Shown one piece after another: positions 48,731-57,568 of a stretch of DNA of 64,000 bases. The notes under the pieces were generated by a model, which was not told where the DNA came from, made no database searches, and was given only the letters and a program-made list of their open reading frames with translations. The stretch spans positions 1,860,001 to 1,924,000 of the forward strand of contig CP069419.1 of NCBI GenBank assembly GCA_017569285.1, read 5' to 3'. This DNA is from Clostridiales bacterium. GTDB lineage: Bacteria > Bacillota > Clostridia > Christensenellales > Aristaeellaceae. A program made the translations under genes and the position numbers. Within the stretch, counting starts at the first letter, position 1. The number at the start of each line of letters is the position of its first letter.

Positions 48731-51601
48731 ATGAAACCCGGAGAAATTCTGCACGGCTTTAAACTGGTTTATTCCCAGCCCATGCCGGACCTGAAGGCCA
48801 CCCTGTACCGCTTTACCTACTGGAAGAACGGCGCGGACGTCATCTGGCTGGAGCGTGACGATGTCAACAAAACCTTCGGAATCGCCTTCCGGACGGTTCC
48901 GTCGGACCATACCGGTATTTTCCATATCCTGGAGCACTCCGTACTGAACGGATCGGAAAAGTATCCGCTGCGCGAGCCCTTCGTGGACCTGCTGAAGAGC
49001 TCCCTGGCCACGTTCATCAACGCGTTCACGTTCCCGGACAAGACGATGTATCCGTTCTCTTCCCGGAATGACAAGGATTTCCTGAACCTGATGGACGTCT
49101 ATATGGATGCGGTGCTGCATCCGCTGTCCCTGCGGGATCCACACTCCTTCCGCCAGGAAGGCTGGCACTATGAGCTGGACAACCCGGACGGTGAGCTGAC
49201 GATCAACGGCGTCGTGTTCAATGAAATGAAGGGCGCCTATACCTCCCCGGACAGCCTGATCCGCGATTATCTGGACCGGCAGCTGTTCCCGGATACCTGC
49301 TACGGCAAGGATTCCGGCGGCGATCCGGATCATATTCCGGAACTGACGTATGAAGATTACCTGGCGAACCACCACCGCTTCTACCATCCGTCCAATTCCT
49401 ATATCTGGCTGGACGGCAGCATTGATACGGACGCGGTATTCGCCAAGCTGGATTCCTTCCTGCAGGACTATGACCGGATCAATCCGGATTCCGATATCGC
49501 GCTGCAGGAACCCATCACCCCGGCGGAAAAAACTGAGTATTATCCGGTCGGCCCGGAAGATGACAAGGGCAGCAAGGCGATCATTGGTATGGGCTGGGTT
49601 TACGGCACCTATGCGGATACCCTGAAGAACCTGGCGGTCGGCGCACTGACGGAAGTGCTGGCCGGATCGAACGATGCTCCGCTGACCAGCGCGCTGCTGG
49701 AAGCCGGCCTGTGCGAGGACGTCTCGCTGGAACGGTCCGACAGCACCAAGCAGATGTATGTGGACCTGGTCCTGAAGAACTGCGACCCGGCGAAGAAGGA
49801 TGAAATCCGTTCGCTGGTCTATGAAACGCTGCGGAAGCAGGCGGATGAAGGAATCGACCGGAAGCGTCTGGCCGGCGTGCTCAGCCGGATGGAATTTGTG
49901 AACCGCGAAAAGGATTACGGCCGGTTTCCCCGGGGTCTGGCCTACGGTATCGAGAGCTTCACGACCTGGCTGTACGGCGGGGATCCCGCCGATGCCCTGA
50001 GCATTGAAAGCCTGTTTGCCCCGCTGGCGGAAATGGCGGAGAACGGCGGCTTTGAGCAGCTGATCCGCGAGGTGTTCCTGGACAGCCGCCACCATGGCGA
50101 TGTGATCATGCTGCCTTCCGCCACGATCGCGGAAGAAAAGCGCGAGGCGGAGAAGAAGCGCCTGGCGGAGATCAAAGCCGGCTGGACAACGGAACAGGTG
50201 CAGCAGGTAATTGATGAATTCCGTATCCTGCGGGAGAAGCAGAGCCGGGCGGATACGCCGGAACAGCAGGCGAAGCTGCCCCGGCTGACGCTGGAAGACC
50301 TGCCGGCCCAGCGGACACCGGCGCCGAATACCGTTTCCGAAATCGACGGAACGGTCCTCCTGCACCAGGATGTGGATACCGCCGGTATTTCCTACCTGAC
50401 GCTGTATTTCTCCCTGGCGGATATGCCGGCGGAGGAGCTGAGCCGGATTTCCATTCTGGCCCACCTGATGGGCGATGTGGCCACGGAAAACTACGACGTG
50501 GCCGCGCTGCACGCTGAAACGAACGAGAAGCTGGGCCGCCTGAATATCTTCCCGCAGATTCATGCCGGACGGAAAAAGGCGGAATCCTTTGTCACGGTGA
50601 ACGTGGCGGTGCTGGAAAACCGGAAGCCGGACGCGGTACGCCTGCTGGATGAAATCCTGAACCGGTCCGTGTTTACGGATGAAGCATATATCCTGAACAT
50701 GATCCGGCAGGACCGGATCAACACGGAACAGGGCATCATGATGAGCGGCAATGCCTATGCGGCGCGCCATGCGGCAGCGGCCCTGTCCCCTGCCGGCGCG
50801 ATGAACGAAGCCATGCTGGGCATCGGCTTTACGCGGGTCCTGCAGAAAACGGAAAAGGAATTCGGCAGGGATACCCTGGCCTGGATGGCGGAAATGGCGA
50901 AGCGCATCTTCACCCGCGGCCGGGTAACCGTCAGTGTGACCGGCGAACTGGATGAAGCGTGGGTCCGGCAGGTGCTGGCAGTCCTGCCCGCCGGTGAAAA
51001 GGGAGAAGCGGCGGTTTATACGCCGGCCGAACGCCGGGCGGACGGCTTCACCATCCCCTCCGAAATCGGCTTCGCGGCCCGCGCGGCGGCGCTGCAGCCG
51101 GAGAACCGGGGCGCGGCGCTGGTGGCAGCCAATTTCCTCACCCTGGATTACCTGTGGAACACGATCCGCGTGAAGGGCGGCGCCTACGGCACCAACTTCC
51201 GGATTTCGGAAACCGGCAACATGGAAATTACCTCCTACCGGGATCCCAACGCGGCGCAGTCGCTGGACAGCTTCTGCGAAACGGGACGGGTGCTGCGTGA
51301 ATTCTGCGACAGCGACAATCCCCTCACGCAGTATATTGTCAGTACGATCGGGGGAATCGATCCCCTGCGGACGCCGCGGTCTGTCAGCAATGAGGCAGCG
51401 TGGATGTACTTCTCCGGAACCACCGAGGAAGACTGCAACCGGGAGTGGAACCAGGTCCTGCATACCACGAAGGATGAGCTGCGGGAGCTGGCGGACGCGA
51501 TCGGGAAGGCCTGCAATGAATCCGTGGTCTGCGTGGTCGGCGGCAAGACGGCGCTGGATGCCTGTGGCAGCAGGCTGGAGCACATCGAATCCATCCAGTA
51601 A
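48731..51601 (+). CDS. Insulinase family metalloprotease (M16C, presequence protease-like)
   Basis: The 956-residue protein has the inverted zinc motif HILEH at residues 65-69 with the distal Glu expected about 75 residues later (NGVVFNEMKGAYT near 145), and the M16C-associated middle domain. The second half repeats the fold without zinc ligands. M16C enzymes degrade oligopeptides inside the cell in a clam-shell chamber. No signal peptide, so it is cytoplasmic. The length matches the family (about 970). Confidence 0.95.
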   Translation: MKPGEILHGFKLVYSQPMPDLKATLYRFTYWKNGADVIWLERDDVNKTFGIAFRTVPSDHTGIFHILEHSVLNGSEKYPLREPFVDLLKSSLATFINAFTFPDKTMYPFSSRNDKDFLNLMDVYMDAVLHPLSLRDPHSFRQEGWHYELDNPDGELTINGVVFNEMKGAYTSPDSLIRDYLDRQLFPDTCYGKDSGGDPDHIPELTYEDYLANHHRFYHPSNSYIWLDGSIDTDAVFAKLDSFLQDYDRINPDSDIALQEPITPAEKTEYYPVGPEDDKGSKAIIGMGWVYGTYADTLKNLAVGALTEVLAGSNDAPLTSALLEAGLCEDVSLERSDSTKQMYVDLVLKNCDPAKKDEIRSLVYETLRKQADEGIDRKRLAGVLSRMEFVNREKDYGRFPRGLAYGIESFTTWLYGGDPADALSIESLFAPLAEMAENGGFEQLIREVFLDSRHHGDVIMLPSATIAEEKREAEKKRLAEIKAGWTTEQVQQVIDEFRILREKQSRADTPEQQAKLPRLTLEDLPAQRTPAPNTVSEIDGTVLLHQDVDTAGISYLTLYFSLADMPAEELSRISILAHLMGDVATENYDVAALHAETNEKLGRLNIFPQIHAGRKKAESFVTVNVAVLENRKPDAVRLLDEILNRSVFTDEAYILNMIRQDRINTEQGIMMSGNAYAARHAAAALSPAGAMNEAMLGIGFTRVLQKTEKEFGRDTLAWMAEMAKRIFTRGRVTVSVTGELDEAWVRQVLAVLPAGEKGEAAVYTPAERRADGFTIPSEIGFAARAAALQPENRGAALVAANFLTLDYLWNTIRVKGGAYGTNFRISETGNMEITSYRDPNAAQSLDSFCETGRVLREFCDSDNPLTQYIVSTIGGIDPLRTPRSVSNEAAWMYFSGTTEEDCNREWNQVLHTTKDELRELADAIGKACNESVVCVVGGKTALDACGSRLEHIESIQ

Positions 51602-51623
51602 ACAAAGAAGAACAGATACAAAA

Positions 51624-51649
51624 CGGGCGTCCGGTGATCCGGACGCCCG
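51624..51649. terminator. Bidirectional terminator
   Basis: CGGGCGTCCGG-TGAT-CCGGACGCCCG is an 11-bp perfect stem between the convergent protease and purC genes. Confidence 0.85.
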
Positions 51650-51671
51650 ATCTTTATGCTTTCGAAACTGC

Positions 51672-52385
51672 TCAGCCGTGAGCCTGCAGCCGGCGCATGA
51701 TTTCCTGGTACGCGTCTTCCACGCCGCCCATATCCCGGCGGAAGCGGTCCTTATCCAGCTTCATGCCCGTTTCGCTGTCCCACAGGCGGCAGGTGTCGGG
51801 GCTGATTTCATCCGCCAGCACGATGGTGCCGTCAGACAGCCGGCCGAACTCAAGCTTGAAGTCCACCAACGTAACGCCGCAGGACTTCCAGAAGGCTTTC
51901 AGCTCTTCGTTCACCTTGAAGGCGTACTTCTTGATGGTGTCAATTTCTTCCTGGGTGGCCAGGCCCAGCGCGAGGGCATGGTAGTCGTTGATCAGCGGAT
52001 CACCCAGTTCGTCATTCTTATAGGAGAATTCAATGGTGGGTGCCTTCAGGAGGGTGCCTTCCTCCACGCCGTAGTGCTTGCTGAAGGAACCGGCAGCGAT
52101 ATTGCGGATGATGACTTCCAGCGGAACGATCTGCACCTTCTTCACGAGGGTGTCGCGGTCATTGATCTCCTCCACGTAATGAGTGGGGACACCTTTCTTT
52201 TCCAGGTACTGCATGAGCGCGTTGCTCATCTTGTTGTTGATGACGCCCTTGCCAGCGATGGTGCCCTTCTTCAGGCCGTTGAAAGCGGTTGCGTCGTCCT
52301 TGTAGGAAACGAGCAGAAGCTCCGGATCATCCGTTGCAAAGACCTTTTTGGCCTTTCCCTCGTACAGCTGTTCACCCTTAACCAT
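51672..52385 (-). CDS. purC: Phosphoribosylaminoimidazole-succinocarboxamide synthase
   Basis: PurC joins aspartate to CAIR in purine synthesis. The 237-residue product has the typical [12 protein letters not shown] start, [16 protein letters not shown], the signature [14 protein letters not shown] and the C-terminal LVDFKLEFG and [12 protein letters not shown]. It stands alone, without other pur genes. GGAGGGG lies 7 nt before the ATG. Confidence 0.97.
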   Translation of the reverse strand: MVKGEQLYEGKAKKVFATDDPELLLVSYKDDATAFNGLKKGTIAGKGVINNKMSNALMQYLEKKGVPTHYVEEINDRDTLVKKVQIVPLEVIIRNIAAGSFSKHYGVEEGTLLKAPTIEFSYKNDELGDPLINDYHALALGLATQEEIDTIKKYAFKVNEELKAFWKSCGVTLVDFKLEFGRLSDGTIVLADEISPDTCRLWDSETGMKLDKDRFRRDMGGVEDAYQEIMRRLQAHG

Positions 52386-52430
52386 ATGAAATCCCCTCCA
52401 TCATCTGAATCGGTTTTCCGGTCCCCCGGA

Positions 52431-52470
52431 AAAGAGAAAGAGCGTTTTCCACCAACCCTTTCGGAAACGC
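52431..52470 (-). terminator. Terminator-like hairpin in the purC leader
   Basis: On the minus strand GCGTTTCC pairs with GGAAAACGC (52470 to 52442, one bulge), followed by a pyrimidine-rich tract TCTTTCTCTTTT. It lies between the promoter and the purC start, so it could attenuate. No purine-riboswitch core is seen. Confidence 0.4.
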
Positions 52471-52485
52471 CCAAATCACATTGCA

Positions 52486-52514
52486 TGTATACACCCAAAC
52501 CGCTTATCTGTCAA
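52486..52514 (-). promoter_or_regulatory. Promoter of purC
   Basis: On the minus strand TTGACA (52514-52509), 17-nt spacer, TATACA (52491-52486). The leader is about 95 nt. Confidence 0.7.
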
Positions 52515-53115
52515 CCCTCAAAGCATTTTCCCAAGCGGATTCATACAACAAAAAAACGGCGCCTGGCGCAGGTGGGTTTTCCCTGTGTACAACCTCCACA
52601 GGACGGGACACTGCCCCTGCGGTTCAGCGTTTTCCTGCCTGAAACCTCCGGGCGTGTTCCTGCGGCTGTGCCCAAACCCCGTATATAGAGGATCTGGTAC
52701 TGGATTTTGAAGGAAATATGCAATATCTATTTTTCTGTTCCAAATGAAAATTCCAAAAATCGGCGTATTCTGTTGTGCAATTTCTGCGTTTTTTGCAAGA
52801 ATTGCGAATTATTTGCCACAAAATGCGGATTTTGTTCACCACCCAATGCGATAATTGGTTGGATTTTTGATGTTTTTATCATGGATGTAAACCTTTGCAC
52901 CCGAAACGCCTGGTTTTTTCGTGATTCCCTTTGTGCAGAAATTGCATAGTAATGAGCAAAATTTGCATAGCAGCCTGAGAATGCGTGTTGTTAGAATACG
53001 GGTAGAAATACGTGGTTTCAGACATAGTTGACGGCGCAGGGTTTTCCAGTTTCGGAGTCCCCGTTCCTCGCAACCCCATTGTCCGATCCGACCCGACGGA
53101 ATGGAGGAATCAGGT
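52515..53115. other. 600-nt intergenic region before the sugar ABC operon
   Basis: No gene is supported. From about 52690 to 53000 it is strikingly AT-rich. It has several TTGCA/TTGCG/TTGCC pentamers spaced by about one helical turn near 52790-52820 and two TTGCATAG octamers 21 nt apart (52942-52949 and 52963-52970). These are candidate operator repeats for the sugar operon. I could not place a convincing sigma-A promoter for the permease gene. Confidence 0.5.
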
Positions 53116-54066
53116 TTGACGACCAAGGCTAACGAAATTGCCCCGACAGTAAACCGCCGGATGGGTTTTTCCTGGAAAACCTATCTCAAGCGGTACTGGA
53201 CGCTGTACCTGCTGCTGCTGCTCCCGGTTGCGTTCTTTCTCATTTTCCGGTACTACCCCATGGCCTACGTCCTGCTGGGCTTCAAAAAGAACAACATCCT
53301 GATCCCGCCGTGGCAGGTTGAATGGGCCAAGAACAATGGCTTCCAGTGGTTTATCCGGGCTTTCAGCGACAAGAGCTTCATCAACGCCCTGAAGAATACC
53401 ATTTTCCTGAACCTGCTGGACCTGTTCATCGGTATGCCGATGCCAATCATCATGGCCCTGCTGCTCAACGAACTGGCTTTCCCGAAATACAAGCGCATTA
53501 CCCAGACGGTACTGTACCTGCCCCACTTCCTGAGCTGGGTTATTATCTCCAGCATCACGCTGCGGCTGTTCGGTACGCACGACGGTATCATCAACAAGCT
53601 GCTCGGAACGGAATTCCCCTTCATCAGTACGGAGGGAACCTGGCGCGGCACTTACATCTTCCTGGGCATCTGGAAGGAATGCGGCTGGAACACCATCATT
53701 TACCTGGCGGCACTCACCGGCATCAACCCGGAACTGTATGAGGCTGCCGAGGTGGACGGCGCGACCCGCCTCCAGAAGATCTGGCACGTTACGCTGCCGG
53801 GCATCCGCTCCACGATCATTGTTCTGCTGATTATGAACCTGGGCCATATCCTCGGTTCTGAATTCGACCGCCCCTTCACCCTGAGCAACAAGCTGGTACA
53901 GGGCGCAAGTAAAACGATCTCCATCTTCGTTTACGAACGCGGCATCCAGGGCCAGCAGTATTCACTGAGTACTGCAGTCGGCCTGTTCCAGAGTGTGGTC
54001 TGCGTAATCTTCCTGCTCCTGTCGAACTCGCTGGCGAAGCGGTTCGGCGAGCGCGGTGTATGGTAA
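53116..54066 (+). CDS. Sugar ABC transporter permease, LplB/YtcP-type (first)
   Basis: The 316-residue membrane protein has six helices with a typical start (TYLKRYWTLYLLLLLPVAFFLIF followed by YYPMAYVLLGFKK) and the EAA loop ELYEAAEVDGATRLQKIWHVTLPGI. It is of the LplB group, which imports oligosaccharides or uronate-containing sugars. A TTG start at 53116 is preferred, with GGAGG 8 nt upstream; ATG 53101 has none. It precedes the second permease by 13 nt. Confidence 0.92.
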   Translation: MTTKANEIAPTVNRRMGFSWKTYLKRYWTLYLLLLLPVAFFLIFRYYPMAYVLLGFKKNNILIPPWQVEWAKNNGFQWFIRAFSDKSFINALKNTIFLNLLDLFIGMPMPIIMALLLNELAFPKYKRITQTVLYLPHFLSWVIISSITLRLFGTHDGIINKLLGTEFPFISTEGTWRGTYIFLGIWKECGWNTIIYLAALTGINPELYEAAEVDGATRLQKIWHVTLPGIRSTIIVLLIMNLGHILGSEFDRPFTLSNKLVQGASKTISIFVYERGIQGQQYSLSTAVGLFQSVVCVIFLLLSNSLAKRFGERGVW

Positions 54067-54079
54067 GGAGGCGAAGGAT

Positions 54080-55015
54080 ATGAGTACTGTTGCGAAATCC
54101 GAGTTTCCCGCCAAGAAGAAGCTGCGCGACGGCATGATCAAATCCCGGAAAACCCGTACCGGCGACCTGATTATCGCGGGAATCTGCTTCCTGCTGATGC
54201 TGCTCTGCCTGCTGCCCATGGTTCACGTTCTCGCTTCCAGCCTGTCCTCCGCGGATGCACTGGTCCGGAACGACGTGTTTATCTGGCCCAAGGGCTGGAA
54301 CATCGAAGCATACAAAACCGTGCTGACTACGGAGAAATACGTCCGCTCCCTGGGCTGGACCGCGATCCTGACCGTCATCTGCACGCTGCTTTCCATCTCC
54401 CTGACGATTATGGCCGCCTACCCGCTGACCTATACCAACCTGAAGGGCGGACGGTTCATCAACTTCATCATCCTGTTTACGATGTATTTCAGCGCCGGTA
54501 CGATTCCGTACTACCTGCTGCTGAGCCGGCTGGGAATGCTGAACACGCCGTATGCGCTGATATTCCCGAACTGTATCGGGGTATTCAACGTCATCATCAT
54601 GCGAAGCTTCTTCTTCGGAGTCCCGGACAGCCTGAAGGAAGCCGCAGAGATCGACGGCGCCGGCCCGATCCGGGTCCTGATCCGGGTTTACCTGCCCCTG
54701 AGCCTCCCGGTGATCGCCACCCTGAGCCTGTTCTATGCTGTCGGCCGCTGGAACGGTTTCTCCGATGCGCTGATGTACCTCAAGAGCTCCGATTCTGAAA
54801 AATACTGGCCCATCCAGCTGCTCCTGTACAACGTGATCAAGAATTCCACCCAGACCACGGAACAGGCGGCGCAGGAAGGCTTCTTCGACAACGGCGTTTC
54901 CAAGACCATCCAGATGGCGACTGTTATGTTCGCCACCGTGCCGATCCTGCTGGTATATCCCTGGCTGCAGCGGTACTTCGTTGCCGGTGTCACGATCGGT
55001 GCCGTAAAAGGGTAA
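54080..55015 (+). CDS. Sugar ABC transporter permease, LplC-type (second)
   Basis: The 311-residue membrane protein has an N-terminal helix DLIIAGICFLLMLLCLLPMV, further helices and the EAA loop SLKEAAEIDGAGPIRVLIRVYLPLSLP. It forms the heterodimeric channel with the first permease. AAGGAGG lies 8 nt before ATG 54080. The ATPase subunit is not encoded here; such systems use a shared MsmX-type ATPase. Confidence 0.92.
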   Translation: MSTVAKSEFPAKKKLRDGMIKSRKTRTGDLIIAGICFLLMLLCLLPMVHVLASSLSSADALVRNDVFIWPKGWNIEAYKTVLTTEKYVRSLGWTAILTVICTLLSISLTIMAAYPLTYTNLKGGRFINFIILFTMYFSAGTIPYYLLLSRLGMLNTPYALIFPNCIGVFNVIIMRSFFFGVPDSLKEAAEIDGAGPIRVLIRVYLPLSLPVIATLSLFYAVGRWNGFSDALMYLKSSDSEKYWPIQLLLYNVIKNSTQTTEQAAQEGFFDNGVSKTIQMATVMFATVPILLVYPWLQRYFVAGVTIGAVKG

Positions 55016-55058
55016 TCCTTTGATGACCGCCGGTGGCGGGAATTTCATCAAAGGATTA
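55013..55058 (+). promoter_or_regulatory. Intercistronic stem-loop between permease and binding-protein genes
   Basis: TAATCCTTTGATGA (55013-55026, includes the permease stop) pairs perfectly with TCATCAAAGGATTA (55045-55058), with an inner CCGCC/GGCGG. There is no T-tract. Such hairpins commonly stabilise or partly stop the transcript so that the binding protein is made in excess. Confidence 0.75.
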
Positions 55059-55064
55059 CTCAAC

Positions 55065-55112
55065 CGAAACGAGTGATCTCCGCGGTGCGGAGTCACGACG
55101 ATTGAGGTTGCG
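55065..55112 (+). repeat. REP-like element, copy 2
   Basis: Begins CGAAACGAG, contains a CTCCG/CGGAG hairpin, ends GATTGAGGTTGCG. Parts and order match 11568-11620. Confidence 0.4.
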
Positions 55113-55162
55113 GAAGTAATTCGGGGTAATAATACCCTGGAAATATAAAGGAGGAAAAACCT

Positions 55163-56800
55163 ATGAAACGCATCCTGTCCCTGGTGCTGTCCCTGGCACT
55201 GCTGTTGACTGTGTTCGCGACCGTGGCTTTCGCGGACGTGACCGATGACGGCTTTGTGGATGGCAAATTCACCGAAACCCGCTCCATCACGGTTGAAATC
55301 TACAACCGCAACAACGATGGCGGCACCGATCCCACCGACAACGTCTGGACCAAGTGGATCAAAGAGCAGATGCTCGAAAAGTACAACGTGGATGTGACCT
55401 TCGTGTCCGTCGGCCGTTGGACTGAAACCGATGACATGAACAACCTGCTGGCTGATGGCAAGGCTCCCGACGTGAGCTACACCTACGGCGGCAACATGGT
55501 CATCTCCTACGCGAACATGAAGGATGCCAACGGCAACCCCGGTGTTATCGACCTGGCTCCCTACATTGAGGCGTACAAGGATCAGCTGGGCGACCTGACC
55601 GCGCTGCTGAGCGAAGATGACCTGTACTATGACAAGGATCCCGAAACCGGCGCCCTGTACATGATCGAAGGCCGCCGCGCGGACGTGTCCCGTATCACCA
55701 CCTTCATCCGTAAGGACTGGCTGGATGCCCTCGGACTGGCCGAGCCCACCACCGAAGAAGAGTTCTACAATGCCCTGGTTGCTTTCCGCGACAACGCTGA
55801 GAAGCTGCTGGGCGCCGATGCTGACAAGATGGTTCCCTACGCCACCTCCACCGATATCGGCTGGCGGAATGACCTGATGGCTGTCAGCTATGTTCCCACC
55901 GATGTGTCCGATGAACAGCTGTTTGTGTATGGCTACGATGATCGTCACCTGCTCTACCCCGGCTACAAAGAAGGTATCCGGACCCTGAACAAGTGGTACA
56001 ACGAAGGCCTGGTCTGGAAAGACTTCGGCGAACACAACGATTCCACCGATGAAGACAACATGATGAAGGCCGGTTATGTCGGCGCCTTCATGCACAACTG
56101 GGATTACCCCTTCCGCAATGGCGAAGACTGCATCAACCTGAATCTGCAGCGGAACGTTGGCGAGAACGCCATGTTCGTCCCGATCGACTGCTTCCCGAAC
56201 GCGGATGGCGTGACCAAGAAGTTCATGGGCGCGGCTGTCGGCAGCGACCGGAAGATCTTCTTCCCGTCCACCAACAAGGAGCCCGTTGCTTCCCTGATGT
56301 ATGTCAACTTCATCTCCAGCGCCGAGACCATCAAGTACCTGCAGACCGGTCTGGAAGGCACCAGCTTCGAAATGGAAGGCGATGCCTATAAGATCCTGCC
56401 CGCGACCGGCGAATGGGTCAAGAATTCCGGCAACAACATCGACTACACCATGACCTGCAACGGCCTGTACCTGGGCGAAGCCACCGGCGCCACCACCGCG
56501 CTGAGCTATCCGGGCATCCCCGCTGACATCGTCATCAAAGCGAACGAGTTCGGCAAGAACAACGGCTACTTCGTGAAGCACTTCAACGTCGGCACCATCG
56601 AGAGCGAAACCGAAGTCGGTTCCTCCCTCACCAGCCTGCGTGACGAAATGCTGACCAAGGCTGTGACCGCTTCCGTCGCTGACTTCGACAGCGTCTGGGA
56701 CAGCTACATGGATCAGTACCTGGCCCTCGGCGGACAGGACATCATCGACGAGCGCATCCAGAAGCTGGCTGATGTCTATGGCATCACCATCGAGAAGTAA
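55163..56800 (+). CDS. Extracellular solute-binding protein of the sugar ABC system
   Basis: The 545-residue protein has a signal peptide (MKRILSLVLSLALLLTVFA, cleavage likely after VAFA) with no lipobox Cys, unlike most Gram-positive binding proteins. The mature part follows the family-1 type fold of LplA-like sugar-binding proteins, with early VEIYNRNNDGG and WTKWIKEQMLEKYNVDV. Codon choice is visibly biased towards C-ending codons, as in highly expressed genes. GGAGGAAAAA lies before the ATG. It is co-transcribed with the two permeases and ends in a strong terminator at 56830. Confidence 0.93.
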   Translation: MKRILSLVLSLALLLTVFATVAFADVTDDGFVDGKFTETRSITVEIYNRNNDGGTDPTDNVWTKWIKEQMLEKYNVDVTFVSVGRWTETDDMNNLLADGKAPDVSYTYGGNMVISYANMKDANGNPGVIDLAPYIEAYKDQLGDLTALLSEDDLYYDKDPETGALYMIEGRRADVSRITTFIRKDWLDALGLAEPTTEEEFYNALVAFRDNAEKLLGADADKMVPYATSTDIGWRNDLMAVSYVPTDVSDEQLFVYGYDDRHLLYPGYKEGIRTLNKWYNEGLVWKDFGEHNDSTDEDNMMKAGYVGAFMHNWDYPFRNGEDCINLNLQRNVGENAMFVPIDCFPNADGVTKKFMGAAVGSDRKIFFPSTNKEPVASLMYVNFISSAETIKYLQTGLEGTSFEMEGDAYKILPATGEWVKNSGNNIDYTMTCNGLYLGEATGATTALSYPGIPADIVIKANEFGKNNGYFVKHFNVGTIESETEVGSSLTSLRDEMLTKAVTASVADFDSVWDSYMDQYLALGGQDIIDERIQKLADVYGITIEK

Positions 56801-56829
56801 TCCTTCTCCTTAATTGGTACACTCCTTCG

Positions 56830-56861
56830 GCGGGCGCCGGCTCCGGCCGGCGCCCGCTTTT
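56830..56861 (+). terminator. Intrinsic terminator of the sugar ABC operon
   Basis: GCGGGCGCCGG (56830-56840) pairs perfectly with CCGGCGCCCGC (56847-56857), followed by TTTT. Confidence 0.85.
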
Positions 56862-56888
56862 GAAAAACACGGAAAGGAGGGCATGCCC

Positions 56889-57242
56889 GTGGAACGTTCG
56901 GAATCCCTGATCCGGGGAGTAACCGCCTATATTGACGCCAACTATACCCAGTCAGTTCGCGGTGATGACCTGGCCAGACGCTTCGGCGTCAGCGTCAGTT
57001 ACCTGAGCCATGAGTTTACCCGGATTACCGGGCGCAGCATTTACGATTACGTTCTGTCCCGCCGGATTGAACTGGCGCGGGAGATGATGCAGACGGACAT
57101 GCCTTTACAGGAAATCGCGGTCCGCTGTGGTTTCCGGGATTATTCCAATTTCCTGCGGGTATTCCGCAAAGCCGCAGGCGTCTCGCCAAGCGAATTCCGC
57201 CGGCAAAGCCAGGCAGCCGGAGCCGGGATGCAGGAGGCGTAA
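56889..57242 (+). CDS. Small AraC-type helix-turn-helix protein
   Basis: The 117-residue protein is a bare AraC/XylS DNA-binding domain: LARRFGVSVSYLSHEFTRITG (first helix-turn-helix) and LQEIAVRCGFRDYSNFLRVFRKAAGVSPSEFRR (second, split as IAVRCGFRDYSNFLRVF). There is no sensor domain. GTG 56889 has AAGGAGG 7-8 nt upstream; ATG 56883 is too close to it. It lies behind the sugar ABC operon and may regulate it, perhaps through the direct repeats upstream of the operon. Confidence 0.85.
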   Translation: MERSESLIRGVTAYIDANYTQSVRGDDLARRFGVSVSYLSHEFTRITGRSIYDYVLSRRIELAREMMQTDMPLQEIAVRCGFRDYSNFLRVFRKAAGVSPSEFRRQSQAAGAGMQEA

Positions 57243-57295
57243 ATAAATGCCATCCGGCCGGGATGGCTGAAAGAGACCGGAACAACCGGATTATG

Positions 57296-57325
57296 AAAGC
57301 CAGGCACTGAAAAGTGCCTGGCTTT
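57296..57325 (+). terminator. Terminator after the AraC gene
   Basis: AAAGCCAGGCACT-GAAA-AGTGCCTGGCTTT, a 13-bp perfect stem followed by ATTAT. Confidence 0.8.
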
Positions 57326-57491
57326 ATTATGTCTATGGAACTGTATGGTCCGGTTAATAACAATGGGAGCAGTCTGTTTTGGACTGCTTTTTGCATCTTT
57401 TTTGTTTCTCCGGACGGACGGATGACAGGCCCGACCTTTGCGGAGCAAGCAATCTCCGGGGCCTGCCGCAGGAACGCCGTCCGGCTGCTGT
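57326..57491. other. Intergenic stretch with a second hairpin
   Basis: AGCAGTC/GACTGCT (57368-57388) plus TTTTT gives another terminator-like hairpin. The 326-nt region from 57243 to 57568 otherwise holds only the two terminators and the promoter listed next. Confidence 0.5.
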
Positions 57492-57520
57492 TTGAAAACA
57501 TGCATTCCGTATGATATAAT
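57492..57520 (+). promoter_or_regulatory. Promoter of the two-part esterase gene
   Basis: TTGAAA (57492-57497), 17-nt spacer, TATAAT (57515-57520), 49 nt before the ATG. Confidence 0.75.
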
Positions 57521-57568
57521 TCCACCATCATCAACAACAGGATCCCCCTGTGAAACGGAGGCAATCAT

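Noticed and set aside
48563-51583. 1006-codon minus-strand frame opposite the M16 peptidase
   Set aside because: Shadow frame with no recognisable domain.
52386-52514. Purine riboswitch before purC
   Set aside because: The conserved purine aptamer core is absent; only a promoter and a weak terminator-like hairpin are seen.
53876-56581. 901-codon minus-strand frame opposite the sugar ABC genes
   Set aside because: It is the reverse of a C-biased, highly expressed binding-protein gene, which creates long open antisense frames.
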